64,000 nt of DNA from Gautieria morchelliformis (lineage: Eukaryota > Basidiomycota > Agaricomycetes > Gomphales > Gomphaceae), in assembly GCA_015179125.1 (NCBI GenBank), contig WHVA01000574.1, positions 1-64,000 of the forward strand, read 5' to 3'. The first letter of the stretch is position 1, and each line of letters starts with the position of its first letter. Of this stretch, positions 34,741 to 44,907 are shown piece by piece. The position numbers and the translations under genes were made by a program. The notes beneath the pieces were generated by a model. The model saw nothing but the letters and a program-made list of their open reading frames with translations. It was not told the origin of the DNA and ran no database searches.

Positions 34741-36245
34741 TACTGCAGTTCGGCTACACTAAGCCAAACTCGGGTCTCGGGTTGGAGGGCTTGGCTTCAA
34801 CCTCTTGGATTGCACCCACTCAATGTTCTGCCCTAATTTCGGGAGCAGTCTTGGCTATAAGCCAAGATACGGATTTCGATATCAAGCAGAGGGTCTCAAG
34901 TACGATAAGCTAATTTGATATCTGAACTGAGGAGCTACTGTACATGGACTGTTTTAGGAATAATATATCAGATATATCAGAATAGATATATTTGATGACT
35001 CAGGGAGTGGGAATCCTTTGTGCACCCCTGTGCACGGTATATGGGTGAGCTGACTAAGCTCTGTGGAGCGAGTGCATCACTGATTGGTGTAGGTCACGTG
35101 ACCGAGTCGAGGAAGAAACAGGTGAGAACAGAGGAACAAGAGGTCCGAAGCTTTCGCTTTCGGAGAATTGTAGTGTAGCCAGTTATAATAGACTCTCAAC
35201 AAAGAATTAGAGAAAACTATCAAGAAATAAGTTCTGTAGCTATCAAACAAGACTACAGTAACTTCAGGGGGTGAAACAGCAATTTCTAGATTGTTCTGGA
35301 AATTTTCTGGAAATTTTTTTCGTACATTTATGGTAGCTACTTATACTAAAATAGTAGTGACTACCAGTGTTCAAGATAGTGAGTGAATGGGTCAGGATAA
35401 TATGGAAAGTGCTCCACAGACTGCATACAGCTGTGGGGAGGAACAATGATGGGGATACTTGTCCTACTGACAAGTATCTAAGCTGGGACCGTGGAGCAGT
35501 ATACAAAGCCCCTTTCAACATGCAATACAGTTCGTAATCAGTGGAGCTGGTCAGGGGAATAGAATAGAAAAGATATCTTGTGTGTCTTGTGCTGTGTGCC
35601 TACAGCAGCCTTGGCAAGGCATTTGCCATCTCTGTACCTCTCTCCTGAGGTAGCTATTCAGTACGTCCATAGATAGGACTGTATACTGTAATTTCCATCG
35701 TGTCCAATGTCCCTGTATGGGACTATTAGTCCCATAGCAATATTTCTTCTGACCAGGGCCCAGGTGCCTGCTTTCCAGGGCAGGCACTGTTACTGGTGCA
35801 TGGATTATTTCTCCCAGATGTTAGCTCAGTTAGACGTGATTTAGACCTTAGAATACTGTGTGATATAACTATCCCATTTATTCTAACAGACTGGAGGTCT
35901 ATATAGTAAAGTAGCATGCAGGGTCGCGAAGAGAACATGATCAGATCAACGGTCAGGGGAACAAGGGCCAGGCAAACAGGGGACCAACTAGGAAAGGAAA
36001 TCAGGGGTGATAGGAAGTGCACAGGGAAACACAAAGGAAGCCGAGAATAACCCAAGGTTCCCGAACGAGAGCCGAAGCCGAGCTTCAGTCCAGATTGGGG
36101 AACGGGTCGTAACAGTCATTCCCAAACCTCGGCTTGAAGCCAAATCCATACTCAAGTCTGTTTCCCGAAATTAGGGTGGAACACTGCAGTGGGCCCAAGC
36201 TACAAAGTTGAAGCCAAGCCCTCTGTTTCCGAATCTTGGCTCAGC
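34741..36245. repeat. Imperfect inverted repeat flanking about 1.2 kb
   Basis: The arm near 34741-34880 (with GGGCTTGGCTTCAAC and CCCTAATTTCGGGA) matches the reverse complement of about 36120-36245 (GAGGGCTTGGCTTCAAC, CCCTAATTTCGGGA). Identity is moderate, and the spacer has no recognisable gene. It could be two inverted LTR pieces or degraded terminal repeats. No target duplication was found. Confidence 0.5.
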
Positions 36246-36289
36246 CCTTGGGTTGAGTCTTAAGTACAACTTACATTCTTAACCATTAC

Positions 36290-36832
36290 TGTGAGTCCTA
36301 CCTGGCAGATGACCTCACTGATGAACCTTTATGGGCTTCAGATTACACAGTATTCATGGAAGAGAGAGCTATGCCTATCTGGCTTTGCTGAAGTGAATCA
36401 AATATGAGATGGTGCTTTCAACAAACCCCGAACCCTTGATGACCTCTGAGACCTCATTCAGAAAATCAACCAAAGGTATTGGGAACACTAGAGTGAAGTC
36501 TCTTGCGAGACCCATTCCGCTCCCAAACCTGAGGCCAAGAACAATAAGTCCTCCAACCAAAACCGAGACTCCCAGAACAATGACCACCATCAGGGTCAAA
36601 GTTCCGTCAACTCCAATGCCAATGCTGGCCATAATAACCAAGGCAAAGGCAAGGAAACACTGAAAGGGAACAGCATGTCTGATGGTCAGAAAAAAACCAA
36701 ACCAGATAAGCTCAGTAAGAATGACAAACTCACACCAGTGGAATGCCAACATCACATGGATAACCAACTCTGCCTAATATGCATGCAGAGTGGCCACCGT
36801 GCAAGAGAATGCCTGAAGGGCACATCAGCCTA
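36290..36832 (+). mobile_element. Gypsy-type LTR retrotransposon fossil, gag fragment
   Basis: The end of a gag is visible: a Leu-rich helix region, a long Asn/Ser/Lys-rich linker, then a CCHC knuckle CLICMQSGHRARECL near 36775-36820. It is broken by a few interruptions, with no pol and no clear LTR. It is old and truncated. Confidence 0.6.
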
Positions 36833-36887
36833 GGTTGCCATGGTTTTCAATGTGAAGATGTCTGAGGATAAAGCCAAAATCAACTAA

Positions 36888-37278
36888 CACTGCAGGCATA
36901 TAAAAGTTTTCTTGTCAGAAAAACTGTTCAAAAAACTGTAAAGGTTTTCCAAATATTTTTAGTGTTTTTTATGTAAAAAACTATAATAAAATTTCTTTTA
37001 TTAGAATCTGTTGAGCAAGAAAATTGTAAAAAAATTCAAAGTTTTTTTCAGGGTTTTTCATGGGTTTCTTTGTGTTTTCACAAAGAAACTTATAAAAACA
37101 CATAAAAAACCCTCCAAAAAATTTAAACTTTTTTACAATTTTCTTGCTCAACAAATTCTGACAGAAACACAAGATTTTGTTAAAGTTCTTTTACATTAAA
37201 AACACTAAAAAATTTGGAATATCTTTACAGTTTTTTTAACAGTTTTTCAGACAAGAAATTTTCTATATGCCTCCAGTG
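36888..37278. mobile_element. Long foldback MITE, CACTG ends, TAA target duplication
   Basis: A 391-bp AT-rich element that is almost one palindrome. The left arm starts CACTGCAGGCATATA and the right arm, reverse complemented, starts CACTGGAGGCATATA. The arms stay alignable for about 190 bp, including CTTGTC.GAAAAACTGTT and TTGAGCAAGAAAATTGTAAA. TAA flanks both ends (36885-36887 and 37279-37281). A 3-bp duplication with CACTG ends fits the CACTA group; a TAA duplication would also fit PIF/Harbinger. It is inserted at the 3' end of the F-box pseudogene. Confidence 0.82.
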
Positions 37279-38564
37279 TAACTGTCTTGGGTTATATCTC
37301 CATGAGCTATAAATCAAACCCTTTATTTGAGTTTTAATATGGTTTTCCTCAGTAGAACACAAGTAGTCCCATTTCATCCAGTTGGTCCATTCACACCCTA
37401 ATTGCTTGGCTGCCCTCCACAGGATCCACAGCGCCACTCCATTGAAAATAACTCTCTTCAATCCACTGAAAACAGGCTTGGTGATAATATCCTGTACCAG
37501 CTTTAGATCCACTGTCTTAATTAGGTGGAGTTGGCTCCAGATCAAAACAAATGATATTTCCTCAATATAGCAGGATGTGACCTGGGAGAGCAAGACAGGA
37601 AGCCATGCATAAGTTTGTGCATATTGTAGACTTAGTAAAAGGCTGTCAAAAGTTAGTGTGCGTAACCCTGTGTTAGATGATAAGAGGTCCATCTTTGTTT
37701 CTCTAAAATGGTGTCAACGGGAGATGAAAGCTTCCACAAAGGGAATTCATACCAGGAGACTCTGAAATGCATTGATAAATGGAGAAGGTGAGGGAAAATC
37801 CGATGAGTTGGAGAAGCCTCACCATCTGGGGAGCCTGATGGATGGATAGGATGATTGAGTGAGCATATGAACACGCAGAACGTGATAGTAAGATGACAGC
37901 CAATCAATCACACTGAGAGATATGGGATGCAATTTTATGCACCGTAACTGTGAGTGCAAGTCAGGATACTCCTGAAACACATTCACCCAGTGACTTTCCA
38001 TGGTCACCGACTTCCAGAAGATGAACTCAAGATCCAGGCATTCTAGGAAGGGATGCACAACTATGAGTGCTGCAAAGTCTCTGATCTGTTGAAAGTGACG
38101 TATGAAATGTGTAATTCTTGGAGAGTAGAGAAGTTGTGAATTAATGCAGACAGGACCTTTGGGTCCTGCTTAGCTAAGGTCACACGTTTGACTCGAAGGG
38201 TCTTCAGTCTTGTCAATTTGGGAGCAGTTGCGGGTGTGACCGCACCCAGATAGTTGTGCAACATTTTGTGCGCCGGATCCAGGTGTCCATTAATAGTTAG
38301 CGACCTGACCAAGGGGGAAATGTGCGGGCTAGTTTCCAGATGCACAGCGAGTGCGTCAGCACGCTCAGCTTCGGAGAGCACAATGTCATGGAATATATGA
38401 AACCGTGCACTGGGGGCCCATGCGCGACAAGTGAGACAACACGCTCGTAGAGAGGGTGAGTCATCGTGCAAGTGGTCGATGACTTGGTCGATCAATTCTC
38501 CTGGAAGTATGTATTTCGTGGATCTAAAGGAGGATTGTGTGTTTACATTTTTTAGACTGGACAT
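37225..38564 (-). pseudogene. F-box/LRR-like protein, broken, tail supplied by a MITE
   Basis: The start at 38564 gives MSSLKNVNTQSSFRSTKYIL, then an F-box-like stretch, LPGELIDQVIDHLHDDSPSL and RACCLTCRAWAPSARFHIF. This is typical of the fungal F-box family whose members recruit targets to SCF ubiquitin ligases. LRR-like segments follow (LTRLKTLRVKRVTL, FLECLDLEFIFW, LRCIKLHPISLSV, LRTLTFDSLLLS). The reading frame changes near 38080 and again about 37650-37830, where I saw no clean intron, so it is probably a pseudogene. The last 17 codons before the stop at 37225 (HWRHIENFLSEK...) come from the foldback MITE. Confidence 0.65.
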
Positions 38565-38619
38565 TGTTCCAACTTACGAGGTTGACATTGGGCAAGAGTC
38601 GCGATGTTGTGGCGATAGC

Positions 38620-39480
38620 TAGGAGGTTTCACCAGCTCAGGGGATATTAGGATCCAAATTCAGGGGTGCTACTCCGATTGAGCTGCGGCTCAATGTACTA
38701 ATGGACAAATGTTGCACCAAATAGGGATATGCGGTAGCACGTACTCAGTTATAAAACAGCAGCATAAGGACCAAACCCTGCTGAATGTGCCTGGCGGCAC
38801 TCAGACTACTAGTATAGCACTACAACCCAGAGTGGCTGGTGGCCACTGAGTCCAGTGGAAATCGATTCAAATTGGGGCTGCACGTAGCTGTAAATACCGA
38901 TAATGAAATCCAAAGTCAGGGTCAAATCTGTAGGTATCGGTGACGCACAGATGCGTTCAGCTGAAAAAATCCGTTGCTTCCGGTTCAGATCCATCACAGC
39001 CGATACCGGTATGTCTGCTTGACAGCTTCGCTTGACTTTTCCTGGACGCAGTCTCGTTGTCACTCCATTTCACGTGTCTGCGCGCGCACTCACATCTGCA
39101 TTCTGCCATTGTCACCTAAGTTCCCATTTCTGCGAGTGCACTGGTATCTGCGCAGTCGATGCTCGATTTCCGTTTCCACGATTTTCTACAACTTTTCTGC
39201 ATATGGTGTGAGTCTCTCGATTCTACGGACGCAGTCATAACCTGAGGCCGATATTTCATTCTTCTACGCACAGACAGGTGATGTGTGGCCAGCCCTCATT
39301 TTTCTGGCACAATTACGGTCTTGGATACGTTGCGGAGTGGACCATTAGCTGGTATGTCTCTATGTGTTATACTCTCACACATGATTTGGGTAGACAACCG
39401 AGCCTGATCAGGATTCCCTTCTACCACGGGTTCAAAACTGGCCCTCCTCTAAACCCGCGGCACATTCTACTTCTACTCGG
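38620..39480. other. Stretch without a confident gene
   Basis: Only short ORFs. A microexon-like piece (FLAQLRSWIRC, about 39300) is possible but unsupported. Confidence 0.4.
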
Positions 39481-39489
39481 TACATCTCC

Positions 39490-40068
39490 ACCTGCTTATG
39501 GCCAAGGATGAAGTGGAGATTGATGCTACTCTGGAAAGAATCAGACAAATGTGGAAGTGCATGATGATGCATGTGAGAGGTCTCTGGAGCACGTTGTGGG
39601 TGGCCAGGGTCCGCGTGAAGCCATGGCAGGTGGTGCGGGGGTGAGATATCAACCGCCAGCGCCTGAACCCGTGGGACCTACACAGCTTGCCTATACACTG
39701 TGGCAGACCTACGGGCCCGACCTCACTGCCCTCCTCTATGCCCGTCTAAACCCCATCACCACCTCATCGCCCTTCCCATCTACATCTGCAGTCCCTCCCA
39801 TCGACCTCTTCTAACCACGGAAGCCAGCCTCCCTATCCATATGCACAGCCCCCATCACAACCCCCAGCCCATGACTCGCGTGCGCGGGGAACCACTCCTG
39901 CCATTGACATGCATCCAGAGGCAGAGCTCTCTCCGCTCCCGCCCATGAATCCACATGGCGAAAGTGCCTGTATTCCCGATCCCGCAGCCCACTACTTCCC
40001 TGTTCCCCACGACACAGTCCGCCAGGTCAGGCGCGGCCTCATCAACATATCTCCTGGCGCCAGGTGAC
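39490..40068 (+). CDS. Pro-rich protein of unknown function, partial model
   Basis: Coherent peptide is seen in two plus-strand frames. One is the helical segment MAKDEVEIDATLERIRQ leading into ERSLEHVVGGQGPREAM and QLAYTLWQTYGPDLTALLYA (39551-39760). The other is a Pro/Ser-rich stretch with LPSTSSNHGSQPPYPYAQPP and HYFPVPHDTVRQVRRGLINI, ending at a stop near 40068. A frame change or short intron must lie near 39770. I do not recognise the family. It is either a real gene needing transcripts or a decayed one. Confidence 0.35.
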
Positions 40069-40339
40069 GAGCGCCGACGGTATGAAGAAATTTGCAGCAA
40101 AGAGATTGGAACTGTGGATGAAGGCGAGGGTGCTGGGGACGATAGAGGTGGGACGAGGGCGAGCAGTGGATCATGGTAGAGCTAGTGGTGGGGTGAAGGA
40201 TCACCGGGGGCAATGGACGAGTAAAGACAGAATGAATGGTGCTATCTTGAGGATCTGGAAGTCTTACATGAACACACTGCGACAAAGCTCACTGACGTGC
40301 GTCAAGATGACGCATCTCCGGTGGGTTACCTGAGGGGAA

Positions 40340-41280
40340 CACGAGGAACGAGATGGTATGAGAGATCGAGCTCAATCCCCAGAGTGTGCAAATGGCTGTA
40401 ATTTTATAGCCGTCTTGGAGCAGTATCCGCTCCTGTCACCTTGAACATTGGGATATGGCGCCACGAGACCATTTTTTTCTCCTTTTGGTGACATGTCCTG
40501 TACGGTGTGGGAAGAGGCTGTATGAAGAGACCATCATATTTCAACATGGAGCACAACGACCTGGTAACCGCGATATTGTGCACTCAGCCTATCGGCTGTG
40601 ACAGCAATGTAGTAGATCTTGCTACTGGTGACCCGGGAAAGCCCAGGAAGTTACTGAGGTGATCTGCGACGTGTTTGTAGTTTTGTTTAGTAAGATATTA
40701 TTAGAATGGTGACAGTGCGAGCTAGGGAGAATAAACGGTATTGGATGTCTGGCGTGTTTATACAGTCATTCGATAATTCAGGTTGGAAAAATTTGTAGCA
40801 CCGGTAACAAGCTGACCTGGTTGGATCCAGAGTCAAACATAAACAACCTTATCCAGATATACAATGAATTTCATAAACACTTATCGACCGCATACTGATA
40901 CTTCTGAGCGTTGTAACAAGTTCCGTCGTGCGTGAGGAACCCACCAAACAAAGACAAACATGCTCACTGGCGCCCGACCCTGACGTCGTCGTTGCATGGC
41001 ATGGTACGCACATGTCGTCCCGTCCTTTCTGCCCACACAGTCCACACCCTCATCTTTCACGGAATTACCACTCATTTTACTCGTTCACTCTAAATGTCAG
41101 TTCACCTCCCTTCACATAACACTGACAGCCTCCCCTCCCAAGCTTCATATCTCCTACCGCCCTCTCGATCCTGCCCACGGACATGAACTTATAATAATGT
41201 TTCCAGTGTGTGTTTGCCAGTGGAAGGGACGGTGGGTGTGTATGGTGTATTTGCCAGGTGTAGATAAGGCCAGCAAGAGG
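40340..41280. other. Stretch without a confident gene
   Basis: No family match on either strand, and no repeats stand out. Confidence 0.4.
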
Positions 41281-41281
41281 G

Positions 41282-42261
41282 ATGAGCCCAGTATACGGTA
41301 CTTCCCTTTGCATAAAACCTGGCCCTCCATCTCAGACCCTGGAGACACACCCCCACCCCGCCGATGGTACGTCCCGTTTCCCTGTCCCTCATGTCTCTTA
41401 CCCAGCACCACTCGCTGCTCCCTACACTCCAACCTCCCGCCCCCTCACGTCCCACCCCGCCCTCCCCCCGTGCTGCCGGCCCCTTTCCACCCACCGGGCA
41501 CGGTGTCATGAAGCTCTTCCCGATCTGTCCCCAGAGCGACGGCTCCTTCCCGCACGACACGCACTGCCACCGCGACGCGGGGGCCTTCGCCGCGGAGGGC
41601 GCACGCTGCCCGTGCGAGACGCGCCCGGGACGAGCTCGAGAAGAATCAGCAGCCAGAGCGAGAGCATGGTCACGCCATGTGGCGCGGGACGTCGGCGTGG
41701 TTCAGCGTGCAGCGCGTTTATCGGGGGCGGGAGCGGGGCCGGGGCCGGGCACGCGACAGCGACCCCCCCAGATGGCGGCGGGAGTTCTTCAAGATGGCGC
41801 CCGCCCGGAGTTCAGCAGCGCAGCCGAGCGCGACTTTCATGTCAGCGGGGAGTGTGTGCGTGCGATTTCCGTGCACCCCGCAAAGCGGCGCAGGGGCTGG
41901 GGCTGGGGCTGGAGAGCACAGATCACGTCGATGCGCCGCAGGCGACGCTGCGTCTCTCCCCTGGGAGCCACGAGCGCGACACACATGAGCATGTGCACAC
42001 TGGTGCACCGCACATCCCTGCACCGCCGCACACACACGCCGCCGCCACCAACAACAGCCGCACACGCCCCCCACCGCTAACTCTGCACCCGCAAGCCCCC
42101 CTTACCCGCGCCTGCCACCGCCACCGCCACAGCACCCTTACCCTTATCCCATATGTACCCCCCCCCACGCACGCACACATGCCGCCGCCCCCACCCTCCC
42201 CCCCCCCACCTGAGCGCAAACGCAAACGCAAACGCAGATGCAAACGCGAGCCACAACATTC
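41282..42261 (+). other. GC-rich island with overlapping long ORFs
   Basis: GC content rises sharply from about 41450 to 42250 compared with both flanks. All three plus-strand frames stay open for long stretches, giving His/Pro/Arg/Ala-rich peptides (for example PPPPPSPPPPERKRKRKR near 42190-42230). Open frames in several phases at once are expected of GC-rich DNA, so coding is unproven. If a gene exists here, it would be a low-complexity Pro-rich protein. The 3' end runs straight into a DEAH-helicase fragment. Confidence 0.3.
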
Positions 42262-42480
<219 letters not shown>

Positions 42481-42631
42481 GCTGACAAGCCAGCCCCTCG
42501 GTCGGCCCAATTGTATGCATTCCTCTATACTCCTCTGTGCTCCTCTCTCACTCTATCGCACCAACAGGGAATATTCAATCCTGCACCACAGCCTTGTACA
42601 TATATATACACTTGAGCTCACGCCGGCCATT

Positions 42632-43025
42632 ATCTAGTACACTGCTTTCGTTGCTCTCGTTGCCCTCCTCCCCGCTACCTTTGCCAAGGCGGTCGATAGC
42701 CCTGTATGTTGTGTTTCTATTCAAGCTGGAAAGGATAACTAATTACTGTGTATTAATAGCTTGGAAAGATTGTGTCCGATAGCCCTGTATGTTGTTTTAC
42801 TATTCAAGCTGGCAAGTATAACTAATTACAGTGTATTAATTCTTGGAAAGAGTGTGTGCCACCACTGCCTGTCCCTGCCACGAAGCTCCGAATGCTGCTT
42901 TCTGCGGTGACGGGTTGTCCAATTGCATCCATGGACACCTCTACCAGTGCGGTAATGACGGAAAGAGCTCTTGCGACCTCGGCGCCAAGGGGGACTCTTG
43001 CCCGCAAGCTGCAGAGCTAAGTTGA
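42632..43025 (+). pseudogene. Small Cys-rich secreted-type protein, rearranged
   Basis: A signal-peptide-like stretch, TAFVALVALLPATFAKA (about 42640-42690), is followed by an intron-like block and then, at 42843-43025, a short Cys-rich domain with CATTACPCHEAPNAAFCGDG and CGNDGKSSCDLGAKGDSC. Eight cysteines lie in about 55 residues, a pattern known from small secreted proteins of Agaricomycetes. No ATG is seen before the signal-like stretch (a TAG is there instead), and the intron-like block is duplicated (42698-42855). The locus is therefore probably broken. Function is unknown. Confidence 0.45.
42698..42855 (+). repeat. Tandem duplication of an intron-like block, about 80 bp
   Basis: The block AGCCCTGTATGTTGTGTTTC ... 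TAACTAATTACTGTGTATTA ... CTTGGAAAG occurs twice. The first copy has a GTATGT donor, a CTAAT branch-like site and a TTAATAG acceptor. In the second copy the acceptor AG has been lost. Confidence 0.8.
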
Positions 43026-43029
43026 AGCC

Positions 43030-43362
43030 TACATTAAACAGGAAATGTCGTTGATTTAGAATGGTTCTACTAGTATTTGATCTTGTGGGTTATACAACAC
43101 CCATATCTCATGTACTGTACTTGTGTCAATATTTTTCCTTTGACTGTCTCTGATGCATTCAAAACATCTGTTCAATTCAAGTCCCCATGGTCGTTCATTG
43201 CCAGCCACGTGCCTCATTATGAAAGACATGACGGACATGGAGATGGCGTGAACCTCACAAGAAAAACATGTTTCTGGCGAATTTCCCGTTCATACTCTTA
43301 GACTGTGATCGCCTATGCAAGTTTCCCGTCTCGCAGGACCGGCCCTAGGGGGCTCCCCGCGA
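43030..43362. other. Short stretch, nothing recognised
   Basis: A spacer between the Cys-rich remnant and a dispersed repeat. Confidence 0.4.
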
Positions 43363-43526
43363 GTACGCACCTTAAAAGCGGCACCAGCCTTGTCAGCCAC
43401 AGGTTGACGGTATGGGGTAGTGATGGCGGGTATTGGGAGCGAGGACTAGATGGGTTTTGTAGGCAGACCTTACGTGGGGGACGAGAATGGCATTGGCGAG
43501 TCGATCACATCCGGAGTTATGTTTAG
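43363..43526 (+). repeat. Dispersed repeat A, bordered by splice-site-like ends
   Basis: It starts GTACGCACCTTAAAAGCGGC and ends ATGTTTAG. It is related to 54831-55058 over ACGCACCTTAAAAGC, CACCAGCCTTGTC, GGTTGAC and GACCTTACGTG. CGCCCGCGGA follows in both copies. Confidence 0.6.
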
Positions 43527-43539
43527 CGCCCGCGGACGA

Positions 43540-44907
43540 TCTTTTTCGCTACTATACTTAGACGCCCGTGGCTGTGACAGCCTCTGCCAGAGTGTGATCG
43601 ATCACCACGATCATGTCGATCGTGGAAGACGACAATCGTATAGCATGATGTACAATTAGGTGACTAAGAATGCGGGGTACGCGACATGGCAACTTGGAAT
43701 ATTCTGCTCGCTCACAAATGGGACCAGGCTCTGTATACCATTATCACCGTCCGTGTCATTGTCCAAATTATATACGCCTCCTTATACTCGAATGGGACTG
43801 CATTACACTCGTGTCTGCTAAAAGGAACTCCTGATAATACCCTGACAAGAGCATGAAGTCTACTCACTGAAACACTACCTGTCACCAGGGCCCATCTCTG
43901 CTGACGACGGTGAGAACAGCGATGATAATCGTGAATAGGGCTGCGCGTCGACGTCCTAGTGCGTGGGAGACATTTGGATGTCGACGAAAAAGTGAGGGTG
44001 GGGAGTCGAGGCATCAATGAAGTTTGAGAGGGAGCGAAGGCAGACTATATGGGCTACTGAATGGCGGGTGCACGTGGCGATGTCGCCTTGGTGACTATAT
44101 TTAGATACACGCCATCACACGACTGCTTCTGACCAGGGCGGCTAGATAAGCACACGCGCTTATCAGGAATGCTCCTGAGATCAGATGCGATGATAGATCA
44201 TGCCGATCATGTCAATCGCCTAAGTTTGCCATTTATAGAATCGAGTGATGTCACATACATTACTAAGAATGCACGTGATATGATTCTGAGCACAGTCACG
44301 ATCAAAGTTTGGAGTATCACCGGGATATGTCCTCACTAACGGTATAACATGGCAGACGGTTTCTTCGTCTTGCTGGATATATCAATGCCATATCCCACGT
44401 GACGGAGTTGTTGACTACCCAGTCCTTTCTTTTCCGTCTCCTCATACTCGAACGTACACTAGCTCTCAGACCGTGCTGTCTTTCTAGGATTCATGGTGTG
44501 GGGCATTCAAGATGTCGCGGCGACAAGTTCGGGTGATTTGTAAGTTCTCACACAATACCTGGACATCTGGGACGTAGAACTCGTTTTGGAGTAGTTTGTA
44601 ATTACGGGTTGGCCCCACCAGACGCCCTCTGCAGACAGCTGAATGCCGCAGAGAATCGGGTCCGCTGCGTGAGACTGTCTCCCGGAGACTCCCGGAGACT
44701 TGGCTGTGACTGCCGCAGCCAAACAGTGATCCATCATCTACTGACACCCTCAACGTGTCCACAAAGTAAACCCATCCCCGTTCCTTGCCGTACTTGTCAA
44801 AACTCAGCTCCATATGCAATAAAATTTCCTCTGATCTGGAATAAATCACTATGATTAGTACCTGTGTCCGTGAATGACCCCCTTGCCGTTCTTCGTACCA
44901 ACTGCAC
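43540..44907. other. Gene-poor stretch
   Basis: Only short ORFs, and weak similarity between 43600-43700 and 44190-44290 (a GATCATGTCGATCG-like word, then ACTAAGAATGC). No gene is recognised. Confidence 0.4.

Noticed and set aside
41364-42080. Several long GC-rich ORFs on both strands
   Set aside because: All frames are open because GC-rich DNA has few stops. No single frame shows family similarity except the helicase piece at the end.
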